DNA of 9,865 nt from a candidate division CSSED10-310 bacterium (GTDB taxonomy: Bacteria; CSSED10-310; JAFGDC01): the NCBI GenBank assembly GCA_016932295.1, contig JAFGDC010000462.1, positions 1 to 9,865 of the forward strand. The letters are read 5' to 3'. Below are positions 1-6,851 of the stretch, piece after piece. Within the stretch, counting starts at the first letter, position 1. Every line of letters begins with the position of its first letter. A program made the translations under genes and the position numbers. The notes beneath the pieces were generated by a model. The model saw only the letters and a program-made list of their open reading frames with translations, was not told where the DNA came from and did not search any database.

Positions 1-1206
1 CGCTTTATCCACGGCACCTACGTTGGTGCTCCGGCGGGTTGCAGCCGGGCGGGGCAGGGTTACAGCGATGCGTGCGGTCAATGGGGTGAGTGGGAGGATG
101 AGTCCTGCTACAACACGTTTCCTCACACCATGTTTCTGACTGATCCGTTGCCGCCGCCGCCCGCCGGAGAGGACTGCGACGACCTTGGCCACATGATGTG
201 CAACTTCTGCGGGCGCGGCAGCATTGACGGCATGGATCGCGACTATGCTGACTGCTCGGGATTTGGCCAAGGCTGGTTTTTCGGTTCCGACGGTGTCTAC
301 GAATTGATCCTGGACAGCACCAAGCTTGTTTCCATCATCGGCGCCGCTACCTTCGATGCCGATTGGGCGGTGGGCACAGAACTCTGCTGGGAAGAAAACG
401 GCAGTATTTTTTGCGACGATTTCGGCGGGATGTTCGTCCTTCCCGAGTGCCGCGAATTTTCAGGAATAGATGTTGATCTGCGGGGAATAATGGGCATGGA
501 TGCGATCATGGGACCTGGTTCTTATTATATCTGGGTGGATAGTTTTGACTACTCTCCCAGTGGCGACTATGCCGTACAGGTAGCGTGCGGACCGGTACCG
601 GAAACACCCGTTTGTCCGTCGGAAGCTGCTTTCTCGCAGGCCGCGGAAGGCTGGGACGAAAACTATTTCTTTTCGTTGTGCGATCAGGGGGATGGGAGCC
701 TTTTGGCGGAAAGCTATTCGGATCTCGTGGGATGCATCACGGACATTCGCTGGTGGGGTTTCGAGAGCATGTATGAGTATGGCATGGGTAATTGCGCGCA
801 TCCGGGACCTTTCGACATAGTGTTCTACAAAGATCAGAGCGGCGCGCCGAGCGCCGAAAAATACCGCTTCGAGAATGTCACCCCGGTCAAGACGGCTACC
901 GGTCAGTGGTATCAAGGTATTAAAGTCTTCCAGTATCAGTTCACACCCGACCCGGTGGTGTGGATGAGCGACGGCTGGGTGTCAATCCAGGCCGCCGACA
1001 GTGGCCAGGACTGCTCTTTTTTCTGGGTGGGCTCGCGTGACGGCGACCTGTCTCACGCCTGTTGGACCGCTGGTTCATGGTCCACCGCGACGGGTGATCA
1101 GTCGCTCTGTCTCACCACCCGTATGATCGTACCGTCGACATCATTGTTCGGTGTGTGCCTGCTTGTGATGCTAAGCTCTATTCTCGTGGTGCGCCGCCGG
1201 CGTTGA
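1..1206 (+). CDS. Secreted Cys-rich protein with CTERM-type sorting tail (5' truncated)
   Basis: The frame is open from base 1 to the TGA at 1204-1206, so 401 residues are visible and the N-terminus, with any signal peptide, lies to the left of the window. The visible part has 19 cysteines. Residues about 98-195 look like a pre-peptidase-C-type beta-sandwich: hydrophobic/Gly strands, an acidic DADW turn, and a SYYIWVDSF strand before a GDYAVQV strand. Residues about 205-372 form a second beta-rich unit with DIRWWG (248-253), FDIVFY (271-276), GWVSIQ (325-330) and DCSFFW (337-342), a pattern I associate with large secreted proteins of uncultured bacteria. The last 26 residues hold a VPSTS motif, one hydrophobic helix and a terminal RRRR. 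This is the architecture of IPTL/PEP-CTERM-like exosortase-family signals. It is probably exported, processed or anchored at the envelope, and disulfide-stabilised. No catalytic residues are recognisable. Domain identities are inferred from pattern only. Confidence 0.75.
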   Translation, partial: RFIHGTYVGAPAGCSRAGQGYSDACGQWGEWEDESCYNTFPHTMFLTDPLPPPPAGEDCDDLGHMMCNFCGRGSIDGMDRDYADCSGFGQGWFFGSDGVYELILDSTKLVSIIGAATFDADWAVGTELCWEENGSIFCDDFGGMFVLPECREFSGIDVDLRGIMGMDAIMGPGSYYIWVDSFDYSPSGDYAVQVACGPVPETPVCPSEAAFSQAAEGWDENYFFSLCDQGDGSLLAESYSDLVGCITDIRWWGFESMYEYGMGNCAHPGPFDIVFYKDQSGAPSAEKYRFENVTPVKTATGQWYQGIKVFQYQFTPDPVVWMSDGWVSIQAADSGQDCSFFWVGSRDGDLSHACWTAGSWSTATGDQSLCLTTRMIVPSTSLFGVCLLVMLSSILVVRRRR

Positions 1207-1212
1207 TCATAT

Positions 1213-1258
1213 CCTGATGACCGGCCACGCGCGCCGCCGGTGACGGATGAGGATCAGG
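1213..1258 (+). terminator. Nested inverted repeat after the CTERM-protein gene, possible terminator
   Basis: An outer pair CCTGAT (1213-1218) / ATCAGG (1253-1258) encloses a perfect 6-bp pair ACCGGC (1220-1225) / GCCGGT (1236-1241) with a 10-nt loop. It begins 7 bp after the stop codon, where a 3'-end structure is expected. No U-tract follows, so it is not a textbook intrinsic terminator. It could instead be an mRNA 3'-end stabiliser or part of a factor-dependent termination site. Confidence 0.35.
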
Positions 1259-1412
1259 CCCAAAGGTTCGACTGATGACCCATGACATGTTGTCGTCCAG
1301 CCACCGGCAGGAGAACGTGGGTATCTGCGACGGGCGGTGCCGGCAGTGTGCGATGATTGGTGCTTGTCTCACGTTGGTGCAATGAGTAGAATACGTTCGA
1401 TGCAAGGTGACA

Positions 1413-1448
1413 GAGCCCGGGAAACGGGTTGGGATACCTCCCGGGCTC
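1413..1448. repeat. Perfect 10-bp inverted repeat (hairpin) in intergenic DNA
   Basis: GAGCCCGGGA at 1413-1422 is matched exactly by TCCCGGGCTC at 1439-1448 around a 16-nt loop. The stem is 80% GC and would be very stable as RNA on either strand. No T-run of more than three follows on either strand, so it is not an obvious intrinsic terminator. It sits about 195 bp upstream of the CoA-transferase start, so it could belong to that gene's leader, to an independent small RNA, or to a dispersed palindromic repeat. Confidence 0.6.
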
Positions 1449-1630
1449 AACTTTCCGGCCATTCGTTCTTCATGTCTCCGACCATGGTATTCCCTCGTTC
1501 CGTCCGCTGGACTGGGCAGCGGGCCCTGTCCCGGTTTCGGGGAATGGTTGGGTGATTGACGCGATGCGTAAATCAAGTTGACTTCCGTGCCGTTCTCGGT
1601 TAGTCAGATAGCATCATCCGGCATCAAGTG

Positions 1631-1636
1631 AAAGGA
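1631..1636 (+). promoter_or_regulatory. Ribosome binding site of the CoA-transferase gene
   Basis: AAAGGA lies 6 nt upstream of the ATG at 1643. The in-frame GTG at 1628 lies directly before this site and has no comparable element upstream. This decides the start in favour of 1643. Confidence 0.75.
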
Positions 1637-1642
1637 ACGAAT

Positions 1643-3235
1643 ATGGATCTGGAGCAGCAAGGACTCAACAGTGTGCAACGGAAGCGGGGGCAACCCTTTG
1701 ATATCGAAAAGTATCCGCCGCCGGTCAGGGACTTGATACGGGAGAAGTTGCGGCCGGTGGATGCAATCGTCGCCGGCTTACCGCGCAGCTTCAAGATGTA
1801 CACCACCTTCGCCATCTGCCAGGGTCGCGGCTTCCTGCGCGCGCTCGGCCGTCGCAAGGATTGGGAATATATCTCGTACAAATGCGCCCTGACGCTCGAG
1901 CCATACTCGATTCTCAAGAATCCTCATGTCGATGTGACCAGTGCGTATCTTTCACCTCTCGATCGGCTGGTGGCGGAGAAGATGGGCAAGACCGTGGCGC
2001 ACCTGCCCCGGCAGTTCATCCAGTTCGGCGAGACCCTCAGGGAGGATGGAATCGTCGACCTGTTCGTACACACCGCCACGCCGCCTGACAGGAACGGGTA
2101 CGTGAACCTGGGACTCAATTGCGAAACGGTGCCCGGCTCCCTGCGGCATTTCAAGCGGACCGGAAAGGTGCGTGTCATCCTGGAAATCAACTGCCACATG
2201 CCCTGGGTGATGGGACACGAAGACAGTGACTATAACCGCTGGCACCTGTCGGACGTTGATTGCATCTATGAGAATCACCAGCCGCTTCCGGAACTGCCGC
2301 CCCTCAAGGTGAGCGGCGTCGAGCAGCGCATAGCGGAGAACGTGCTGCCGTACATCGAGGATGGTGATACCATTCAACTGGGTATCGGCGGAGTGCCCAA
2401 TTACATCGCCGAGCATTTGCGCGACCGGCGTGATCTGAAGATTCACTCGGAAATGATCACCGACAGCATGGTGGACCTGGTGGAGTGCGGCGCCGTTACC
2501 AACCACGGCAAGCCTTACATGGACGGACTGCTGGTGGGTTCATTCGCCGCCGGGACCAACAAGTTGTATGACTGGCTGGATCGCAATCCCCGCGCCGTGC
2601 TGCTGCCCATCACCGCAACCAATGATTCTCACGTCATCGCCCGGCATCCATGCATGAAAAGCATCAATTCCGGGGTGACCGTGGACCTGTTCGGTCAGGT
2701 CTGCTCAGATGCGGTGAGCTACAAGCAGATCAGCGGAATCGGCGGGCAGCTCGAGTTCGTGGTGGGCGCGCAGTTATCCCCCGGCGGTCGCAGCATCCTG
2801 TGTATCAAGTCATGTTCCACGTGGAATGGCGCTCGGCGCTCCAACATCGTGTGCAACCTGCCGCCCGGATCGCCGGTCACTGTCCCGCGCCAGTACGCCG
2901 ATGTCATCGTGACCGAATACGGCGCCGCGGAATTGAAGCATCTGGACAGCATCGAGCGCGCCCATGCCCTTATCGCCATCGCTCATCCCGATTGCCGTGA
3001 CGACCTCAGGCGCGAGGCCGGGGAAGCCGGTCTGCTCACCCGCCGTCCGGGTTTCGACACTTTCATGAAACGTGCCATCTATAACAATTTGCCGTACGTC
3101 ATCCAGTTCAAGCAACGATTGTCGGGTCCGCCGCTGCGCCGGGCGGGAACGGTACTGGCCGAACTGCGCCGTCTGGCCGCCACGCCCAACCTGTTACGAA
3201 AAATCTGGGAATTCTACACGCACAACCGATCGTGA
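1643..3235 (+). CDS. Acetyl-CoA hydrolase / CoA-transferase family protein
   Basis: A 530-residue cytosolic enzyme of the acetyl-CoA hydrolase/transferase family, which includes 4-hydroxybutyrate and butyrate:acetate CoA-transferases. These move CoA between an acyl-CoA and a carboxylate through a glutamyl-CoA thioester. Seen in sequence: the N-terminal half ends with LQLGIGGVPN-like IQLGIGGVPN (244-253), followed by HSEMITDSMVDLVE (from about 268), whose Glu270 is the likely catalytic glutamate by family position. The C-terminal half has INSGVTVDLFGQV (about 341-353), GIGGQLEFVVGA (365-376), GGRSI, TEYGAAEL (424-431) and ALIAIAHPD. Length is somewhat above the usual 430-500 residues because of an N-terminal lead of about 30. 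ATG 1643 is preferred over GTG 1628 because of the AAAGGA site. It appears monocistronic: 436 bp separate it from the gene before, and the gene after is convergent. The acyl substrate cannot be read from the sequence. Acetate/propionate activation or fermentation is an inference. Confidence 0.9.
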   Translation: MDLEQQGLNSVQRKRGQPFDIEKYPPPVRDLIREKLRPVDAIVAGLPRSFKMYTTFAICQGRGFLRALGRRKDWEYISYKCALTLEPYSILKNPHVDVTSAYLSPLDRLVAEKMGKTVAHLPRQFIQFGETLREDGIVDLFVHTATPPDRNGYVNLGLNCETVPGSLRHFKRTGKVRVILEINCHMPWVMGHEDSDYNRWHLSDVDCIYENHQPLPELPPLKVSGVEQRIAENVLPYIEDGDTIQLGIGGVPNYIAEHLRDRRDLKIHSEMITDSMVDLVECGAVTNHGKPYMDGLLVGSFAAGTNKLYDWLDRNPRAVLLPITATNDSHVIARHPCMKSINSGVTVDLFGQVCSDAVSYKQISGIGGQLEFVVGAQLSPGGRSILCIKSCSTWNGARRSNIVCNLPPGSPVTVPRQYADVIVTEYGAAELKHLDSIERAHALIAIAHPDCRDDLRREAGEAGLLTRRPGFDTFMKRAIYNNLPYVIQFKQRLSGPPLRRAGTVLAELRRLAATPNLLRKIWEFYTHNRS

Positions 3236-3264
3236 CGGATAGACATCGATTCCTGATGTATCCG
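3236..3264 (+). terminator. Imperfect hairpin between convergent genes, weak terminator candidate
   Basis: Directly after the CoA-transferase stop, CGGAT (3236-3240) and ACAT (3243-3246) can pair with ATGT (3256-3259) and ATCCG (3260-3264), leaving a 2-nt bulge and a 9-nt loop. Only 58 bp separate the two convergent genes, so a shared termination structure is expected here, but no T-run follows on either strand. This is a weak call. Confidence 0.3.
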
Positions 3265-3293
3265 CTTCCGTAAACGGTCCCCCGCCGGCGTTT

Positions 3294-4109
3294 TCAGCGG
3301 CGCGGCTGCGGCCGTGATCGGGACCGTTGGCGCTTCCCCGGCTTCTCCCTGGGTTCCTCTTCATTTTTCTTGCCTTTACCCTTGAAGAAGTTCTTGATCT
3401 TGTCCAGGGTGCTCTTATTCATTTCCTTCTTGATCTGGCGGATATTGGCGAGTTCCTGCCGGGCCAGGCGGTGCCGCGGTTCCCAGCCGAGCGCACGATG
3501 ATAGTAGGTTTCCGCCTGATCGAACTTGTCCATTTTCTGATAGATCCGGCCGATGAGCGCATAGTAGTTGGCGTTCTCGGGATTCATCTTGAGCGCCTTC
3601 TGGGCATTGCCGAGGGCTTCGCCCCGGAAGCGGGTATGGCTGCTTTGCGCCAGCGCCAGCTTGGCGAAATATTCCGGATTGCAGGGATTCATCTCGATGG
3701 CCGATTTGAAGAACTCGATGGCCCGCGGCACATCATTCTCCTTCAGCGCTTCCAGGCCCATCGTGTACTGGGTGACCGCGACGGACGACATCGAGTCCCC
3801 GTCCAGCTCATCCAGTTCACCCCGTGCCAGCTTGCGATCGTACTCCACCTTGCTGCCGGTGTCGCTCAATGCTTCATAGGCACGTTTAATGCTGTCGAAA
3901 ATGGCGACCAGCTTGTCCTGAAGCTCCGGTGTCAACTCGCCGATATAGCGGTCAGGGTGGTACACCGACACCAGCTTGCGGAACGCGCGCTTGATCTGCG
4001 TCTGATCCGCATTCTCCCCGAGTTCCAGGATTTGATAGAAGTTCATGCGTTTCTGGCGCTCGTACAATTCCTCTAGTTCCTGTGTGACCGTCCGATCTTC
4101 ATCGCTCAT
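3294..4109 (-). CDS. J-domain (DnaJ-like) protein with TPR repeats and basic tail
   Basis: A 271-residue protein, probably cytosolic since no signal or membrane segment is seen. A J-domain occupies residues about 22-94 (NFYQILEL start, the essential HPD tripeptide at 51-53, YDRKL at its end), so it probably stimulates an Hsp70/DnaK ATPase. Three TPR-like helix pairs follow (about 111-144, 145-178 and 180-213), including MNPCNPEYFAKLALAQ and MNPENANYYALIGRIY, and would form a partner-binding surface. From about residue 227 the tail is Lys/Arg rich and ends in RS/RP repeats. It lacks the Gly/Phe region and zinc-finger domain of canonical DnaJ, so it is a specialised co-chaperone. Start: ATG 4109 has GGAGAG just upstream on this strand and overlaps the end of alaS by 11 nt. 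A longer frame opening at 4172 lies wholly inside alaS and adds no recognisable sequence. The overlap suggests translational coupling to alaS. Partner and substrate are unknown. Confidence 0.85.
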   Translation of the reverse strand: MSDEDRTVTQELEELYERQKRMNFYQILELGENADQTQIKRAFRKLVSVYHPDRYIGELTPELQDKLVAIFDSIKRAYEALSDTGSKVEYDRKLARGELDELDGDSMSSVAVTQYTMGLEALKENDVPRAIEFFKSAIEMNPCNPEYFAKLALAQSSHTRFRGEALGNAQKALKMNPENANYYALIGRIYQKMDKFDQAETYYHRALGWEPRHRLARQELANIRQIKKEMNKSTLDKIKNFFKGKGKKNEEEPREKPGKRQRSRSRPQPRR

Positions 4110-6756
4110 CTTGCTCTCCACGGCTGTTCTTCCAGACTCCGGACACCAGTTCATGCACCCGGGCCAGGGCATCGGGCAGTTTCTCCGGGAAGCGCCCCCC
4201 GGCCTGGGCCAGATCCGCTTTGCCCCCGCCGCCGCCGCCTACCGAACGGGCCACCTCCCTGATGAGGTTGCCTGCATGCAGGGGCGGGGTCAGGTCCCTG
4301 GTCACCGCGGCCACGAGTTGCACGCTGCCGCCGATCACAGCGCCCAACACCACCACGCCCGATTTCACCCGGTCGCGGATCACATCGGTCAATTCCCGCA
4401 ACACACCCGTATCCACCTCGTCGAACAGGGCGGTATACACCTTGAAACCATCCACCTCCCTGCCTTGTTCCAGGATCTTGTCGATTTCTCCGGCGGAGAG
4501 CTTCTTTTTCAGTTCATCAACCTGTCGTTCCAGCACCCGATTGGACTGCAGCAGTCGCTCGATGCGTTCCGGCAGTTCCTCGACCGGCGCTTTCATGTGC
4601 CGGCTGAGATCCTCCAGCACCCGTTGGCGTCGTGACGACCATTCCCACGCACCCATCCCGGTGACCCCTTCGATCCGCCTGGTGCCGGCGGCGACGCTGC
4701 CTTCACCGGTGATATAGAAGACACCTATATCACCGGTGCGTCCGCGATGGGTTCCCCCGCACAGTTCCTTGCTCACGCCCGGTATGGTCACCACCCGGAC
4801 CATGTCCTCGTACTTTTCGTCGAAGAGCGCCATGGCGCCGCCCGCCATGGCTTCGGTCAGCGGCAGAACGGCGGTCCGTACCGGGTGATTCTCAAGAATC
4901 CAGTGGTTCACGGTTGCTTCGATCCGATGCAGTTCCTCATCGGTCAAGCCCTGGTAGTGCGAAAAATCGAACCGGAACCGCTCGGCTTCAACCAGCGATC
5001 CCGCCTGTTTGACATGATCCCCCACCACCTGCCTCAGCGCCGCATGCAGCAGGTGGGTGGCGGTGTGATTGCGGCCGATGTGATCGCGGTGCACGCCATC
5101 CACCATGGCGGTCACCGCCTGCCCCCGTTCCAGCCTGCCGCTGGTGATCCTGACCCGGTGTACGATCACCGCTGACGATGGTTTTTTCGCCTGCAACACA
5201 TGCCCGGTGCCATCGTCCCAACGCAGCTCACCGGTATCGCCTGCCTGTCCGCCCGATTCTCCGTAAAAGGGAGTCCGGTCCAGCACCACCTCCACCAGGG
5301 TGCCGGCGCCGGCGGTCTCGACTTCCTCGCCATCCACCAGGATGGCAGTCACCGATGCCCGGTCTTCGATGGTTTCATACCCGGTGAACCGCACTTTCGG
5401 CAGTCGCGCGTATCGATCCCCGGCCGCCGCCTGTTCGGCTCCTTTCCAAGCCGCCCGGGCTCGCCGACGCTGCTCTTCCATCGCCGCCTCATAGTCGGTC
5501 ATGGAAAAACTGAACTCGCGGTCCCTGACGATCTCATCCGCCAGGTCCGGCGGAAATCCGTACGTATCATGCAGCGTGAAGACCTCGGCGCCGGTCAGCC
5601 GGCGCTCTCCCCTGGCTTCGTGTGCATCCATGTAGCTGTTGAGAATCTGCATGCCCAGCCGCAGCGTGTTCACGAACCTGCGCTCCTCCATTTCGATCAC
5701 CGTCGTGGTCCGCTCCCGCTCGTCACGTAATTCAGGATAGGCCTCCTGCATCTGATTGACGACTGTATCCACGAGCCGGTACAGGAAGGGCTCCTCCAGA
5801 CCAAGCAGCACCCCGTGCCGCATGGCCCGCCGCAATATACGCCGCACCACGTAGCCGCGCCACTCGTTGGAGGGCTGCACGCCGTCGCTGATGAGAAAAG
5901 TCAGGGCGCGGATGTGATCGGCGATGACATGGAGGGAAACATCGGTTTTCGGGGTTTGCCCGTACGTGGCATCGGCCAGTTGCGCTACCGCCGTGATGAT
6001 GGGTGTGAACAGGTCACTGGCGAAGTTGGTTGTCTTACCCTGCAATACCGCCGTCACCCGTTCCAGCCCCATACCGGTATCGATACTGGGGCTCGGCAGT
6101 GGCCGCATGATGCCGCTTTCGTCCCTTTCGTACTGCATGAAAACAAGGTTCCATAGTTCGAGGAAGCGGTCGCAGTCACATTCCGGACCACAGTCAGGGC
6201 GTCCGCAACCCACGGCGGAACCCTGGTCGAAATGTATCTCCGAACAGGGACCACACGGTCCGACATCGCCCATCGCCCAGAAATTGTCCTTTTCCCCCAG
6301 CCGCAGCACGCGATCTTCTGGAAAACCGGTGATGGCACGCCAGAGACGATGGCTCTCATCGTCGTCTTTGAAGATGGTGATCCACAATTTTGCCGGCGGC
6401 AGCTTCAGGACTCCGGTGAGGAATTCCCACGCCATCTCGATGGCGACTTTTTTGAAATAATCACCGAAGCTGAAGTTCCCCAGCATCTCGAAAAATGTAT
6501 GGTGCCGCGCGGTGAAGCCGACATTCTCGAGATCATTGTGTTTCCCACCCGCCCGTACACATTTCTGGGCGGAGACGGCGCGGGGATAGGGCGCCGGCCG
6601 CTTGCCCGTGAACACATCTTTGAACTGGTTCATACCGGCGTTGGTGAAAAGGAGCGTGGGATCGCCCGCCGGAACCAGTGAAGAACTCTTTATCCTCAGG
6701 TGATCATGCCCCGTAAAATAGTCGAGAAACAGTGTGCGTATTTCGTTACCGGTCAT
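4099..6756 (-). CDS. alaS: Alanyl-tRNA synthetase
   Basis: An 885-residue class II synthetase (family usually about 870-880) that attaches alanine to tRNA-Ala in the cytosol and edits mischarged Ser/Gly. The catalytic domain (about 1-245) has RIKSSSLVPAGDPTLLFTNA (22-40, motif 1 region), CVRAGGKHNDLENVG (66-80) and FFEMLGNFSFGDYF (88-101, motif 2), and DTGMGLERV (226-234, motif 3). The editing domain carries the zinc-ligand motifs HTATH (564-568) and CGGTH (666-670). The C-Ala/DHHA1 region ends with a Gly run and ADLAQAGG (847-854). A Cys-rich insert with C168, C171, C184, C189, C193 and C195 sits before FLELWNLVFMQ. I recognise such inserts from several bacterial lineages, and it may bind metal. 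Start ATG 6756 has TCTCC on the plus strand (GGAGA on the coding strand) 7 nt upstream. It lies 95 bp downstream of pilT on the same strand and overlaps the J/TPR gene by 11 nt, which suggests one transcript. It looks intact. Confidence 0.97.
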   Translation of the reverse strand: MTGNEIRTLFLDYFTGHDHLRIKSSSLVPAGDPTLLFTNAGMNQFKDVFTGKRPAPYPRAVSAQKCVRAGGKHNDLENVGFTARHHTFFEMLGNFSFGDYFKKVAIEMAWEFLTGVLKLPPAKLWITIFKDDDESHRLWRAITGFPEDRVLRLGEKDNFWAMGDVGPCGPCSEIHFDQGSAVGCGRPDCGPECDCDRFLELWNLVFMQYERDESGIMRPLPSPSIDTGMGLERVTAVLQGKTTNFASDLFTPIITAVAQLADATYGQTPKTDVSLHVIADHIRALTFLISDGVQPSNEWRGYVVRRILRRAMRHGVLLGLEEPFLYRLVDTVVNQMQEAYPELRDERERTTTVIEMEERRFVNTLRLGMQILNSYMDAHEARGERRLTGAEVFTLHDTYGFPPDLADEIVRDREFSFSMTDYEAAMEEQRRRARAAWKGAEQAAAGDRYARLPKVRFTGYETIEDRASVTAILVDGEEVETAGAGTLVEVVLDRTPFYGESGGQAGDTGELRWDDGTGHVLQAKKPSSAVIVHRVRITSGRLERGQAVTAMVDGVHRDHIGRNHTATHLLHAALRQVVGDHVKQAGSLVEAERFRFDFSHYQGLTDEELHRIEATVNHWILENHPVRTAVLPLTEAMAGGAMALFDEKYEDMVRVVTIPGVSKELCGGTHRGRTGDIGVFYITGEGSVAAGTRRIEGVTGMGAWEWSSRRQRVLEDLSRHMKAPVEELPERIERLLQSNRVLERQVDELKKKLSAGEIDKILEQGREVDGFKVYTALFDEVDTGVLRELTDVIRDRVKSGVVVLGAVIGGSVQLVAAVTRDLTPPLHAGNLIREVARSVGGGGGGKADLAQAGGRFPEKLPDALARVHELVSGVWKNSRGEQDER

Positions 6757-6851
6757 GTGCTATTCTCCAATACTGGCGATTCCGCCGCCGGCTGAGGGGC
6801 CGTCGCCGGTCAATTCTGGAACAATGTTTCCAGTGATACGGGGTCCGTCAC
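6757..6851 (-). other. pilT-alaS spacer with small hairpin
   Basis: This 95-bp spacer lies between two co-directional genes. A perfect 6-bp inverted repeat CTGGAA (6816-6821) / TTCCAG (6828-6833) with a 6-nt loop sits 19 bp downstream of the pilT stop. A GC-rich pair CCGGC/GCCGG lies at 6788-6809. Neither is followed by a T-run, so read-through from pilT into alaS is plausible. A TTGACC on the coding strand has no -10 partner at 16-18 nt, so I do not call a separate alaS promoter. Confidence 0.4.

Larger units (their letters stand above)
1207..1642. other. 436-bp intergenic region, structured, no gene seen
   Basis: No reading frame here looks coding: the longest (1337-1555, plus strand) has no recognisable motif and no Shine-Dalgarno sequence. 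The stretch holds a nested inverted repeat just after the preceding stop (1213-1258), a perfect 10-bp inverted repeat (1413-1448) and a smaller hairpin CCGCTG/CAGCGG at 1504-1522. It also has two copies of TTGGTGC 17 bp apart (1357-1363, 1374-1380) and two TTGAC elements 22 bp apart (1556-1560, 1578-1582). The promoter of the downstream CoA-transferase should lie here, but no TTGAC element has a convincing -10 at the right distance. Confidence 0.6.

Noticed and set aside
1337..1555. 72-codon plus-strand frame in the first intergenic region
   Set aside because: It runs through the perfect 10-bp hairpin, lacks a ribosome binding site and has a non-protein-like composition.
3327..4076. 249-codon plus-strand open frame antisense to the J/TPR gene
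   Set aside because: It is a shadow of GC-rich codon use in the opposite gene. It has no motifs or ribosome binding site, and the minus strand encodes clear J-domain and TPR motifs.
4110..4172. Longer N-terminus of the J/TPR protein from the ATG at 4172
   Set aside because: These 21 extra codons lie within alaS, contain Trp/Cys/Pro-rich residues unlike J-domain proteins, and the inner ATG has a good ribosome binding site.
5200..5730. 176-codon plus-strand frame, and others, antisense to alaS
   Set aside because: They overlap conserved AlaRS sequence along their whole length and translate to Pro/Arg/Ser-rich peptides without recognisable domains.
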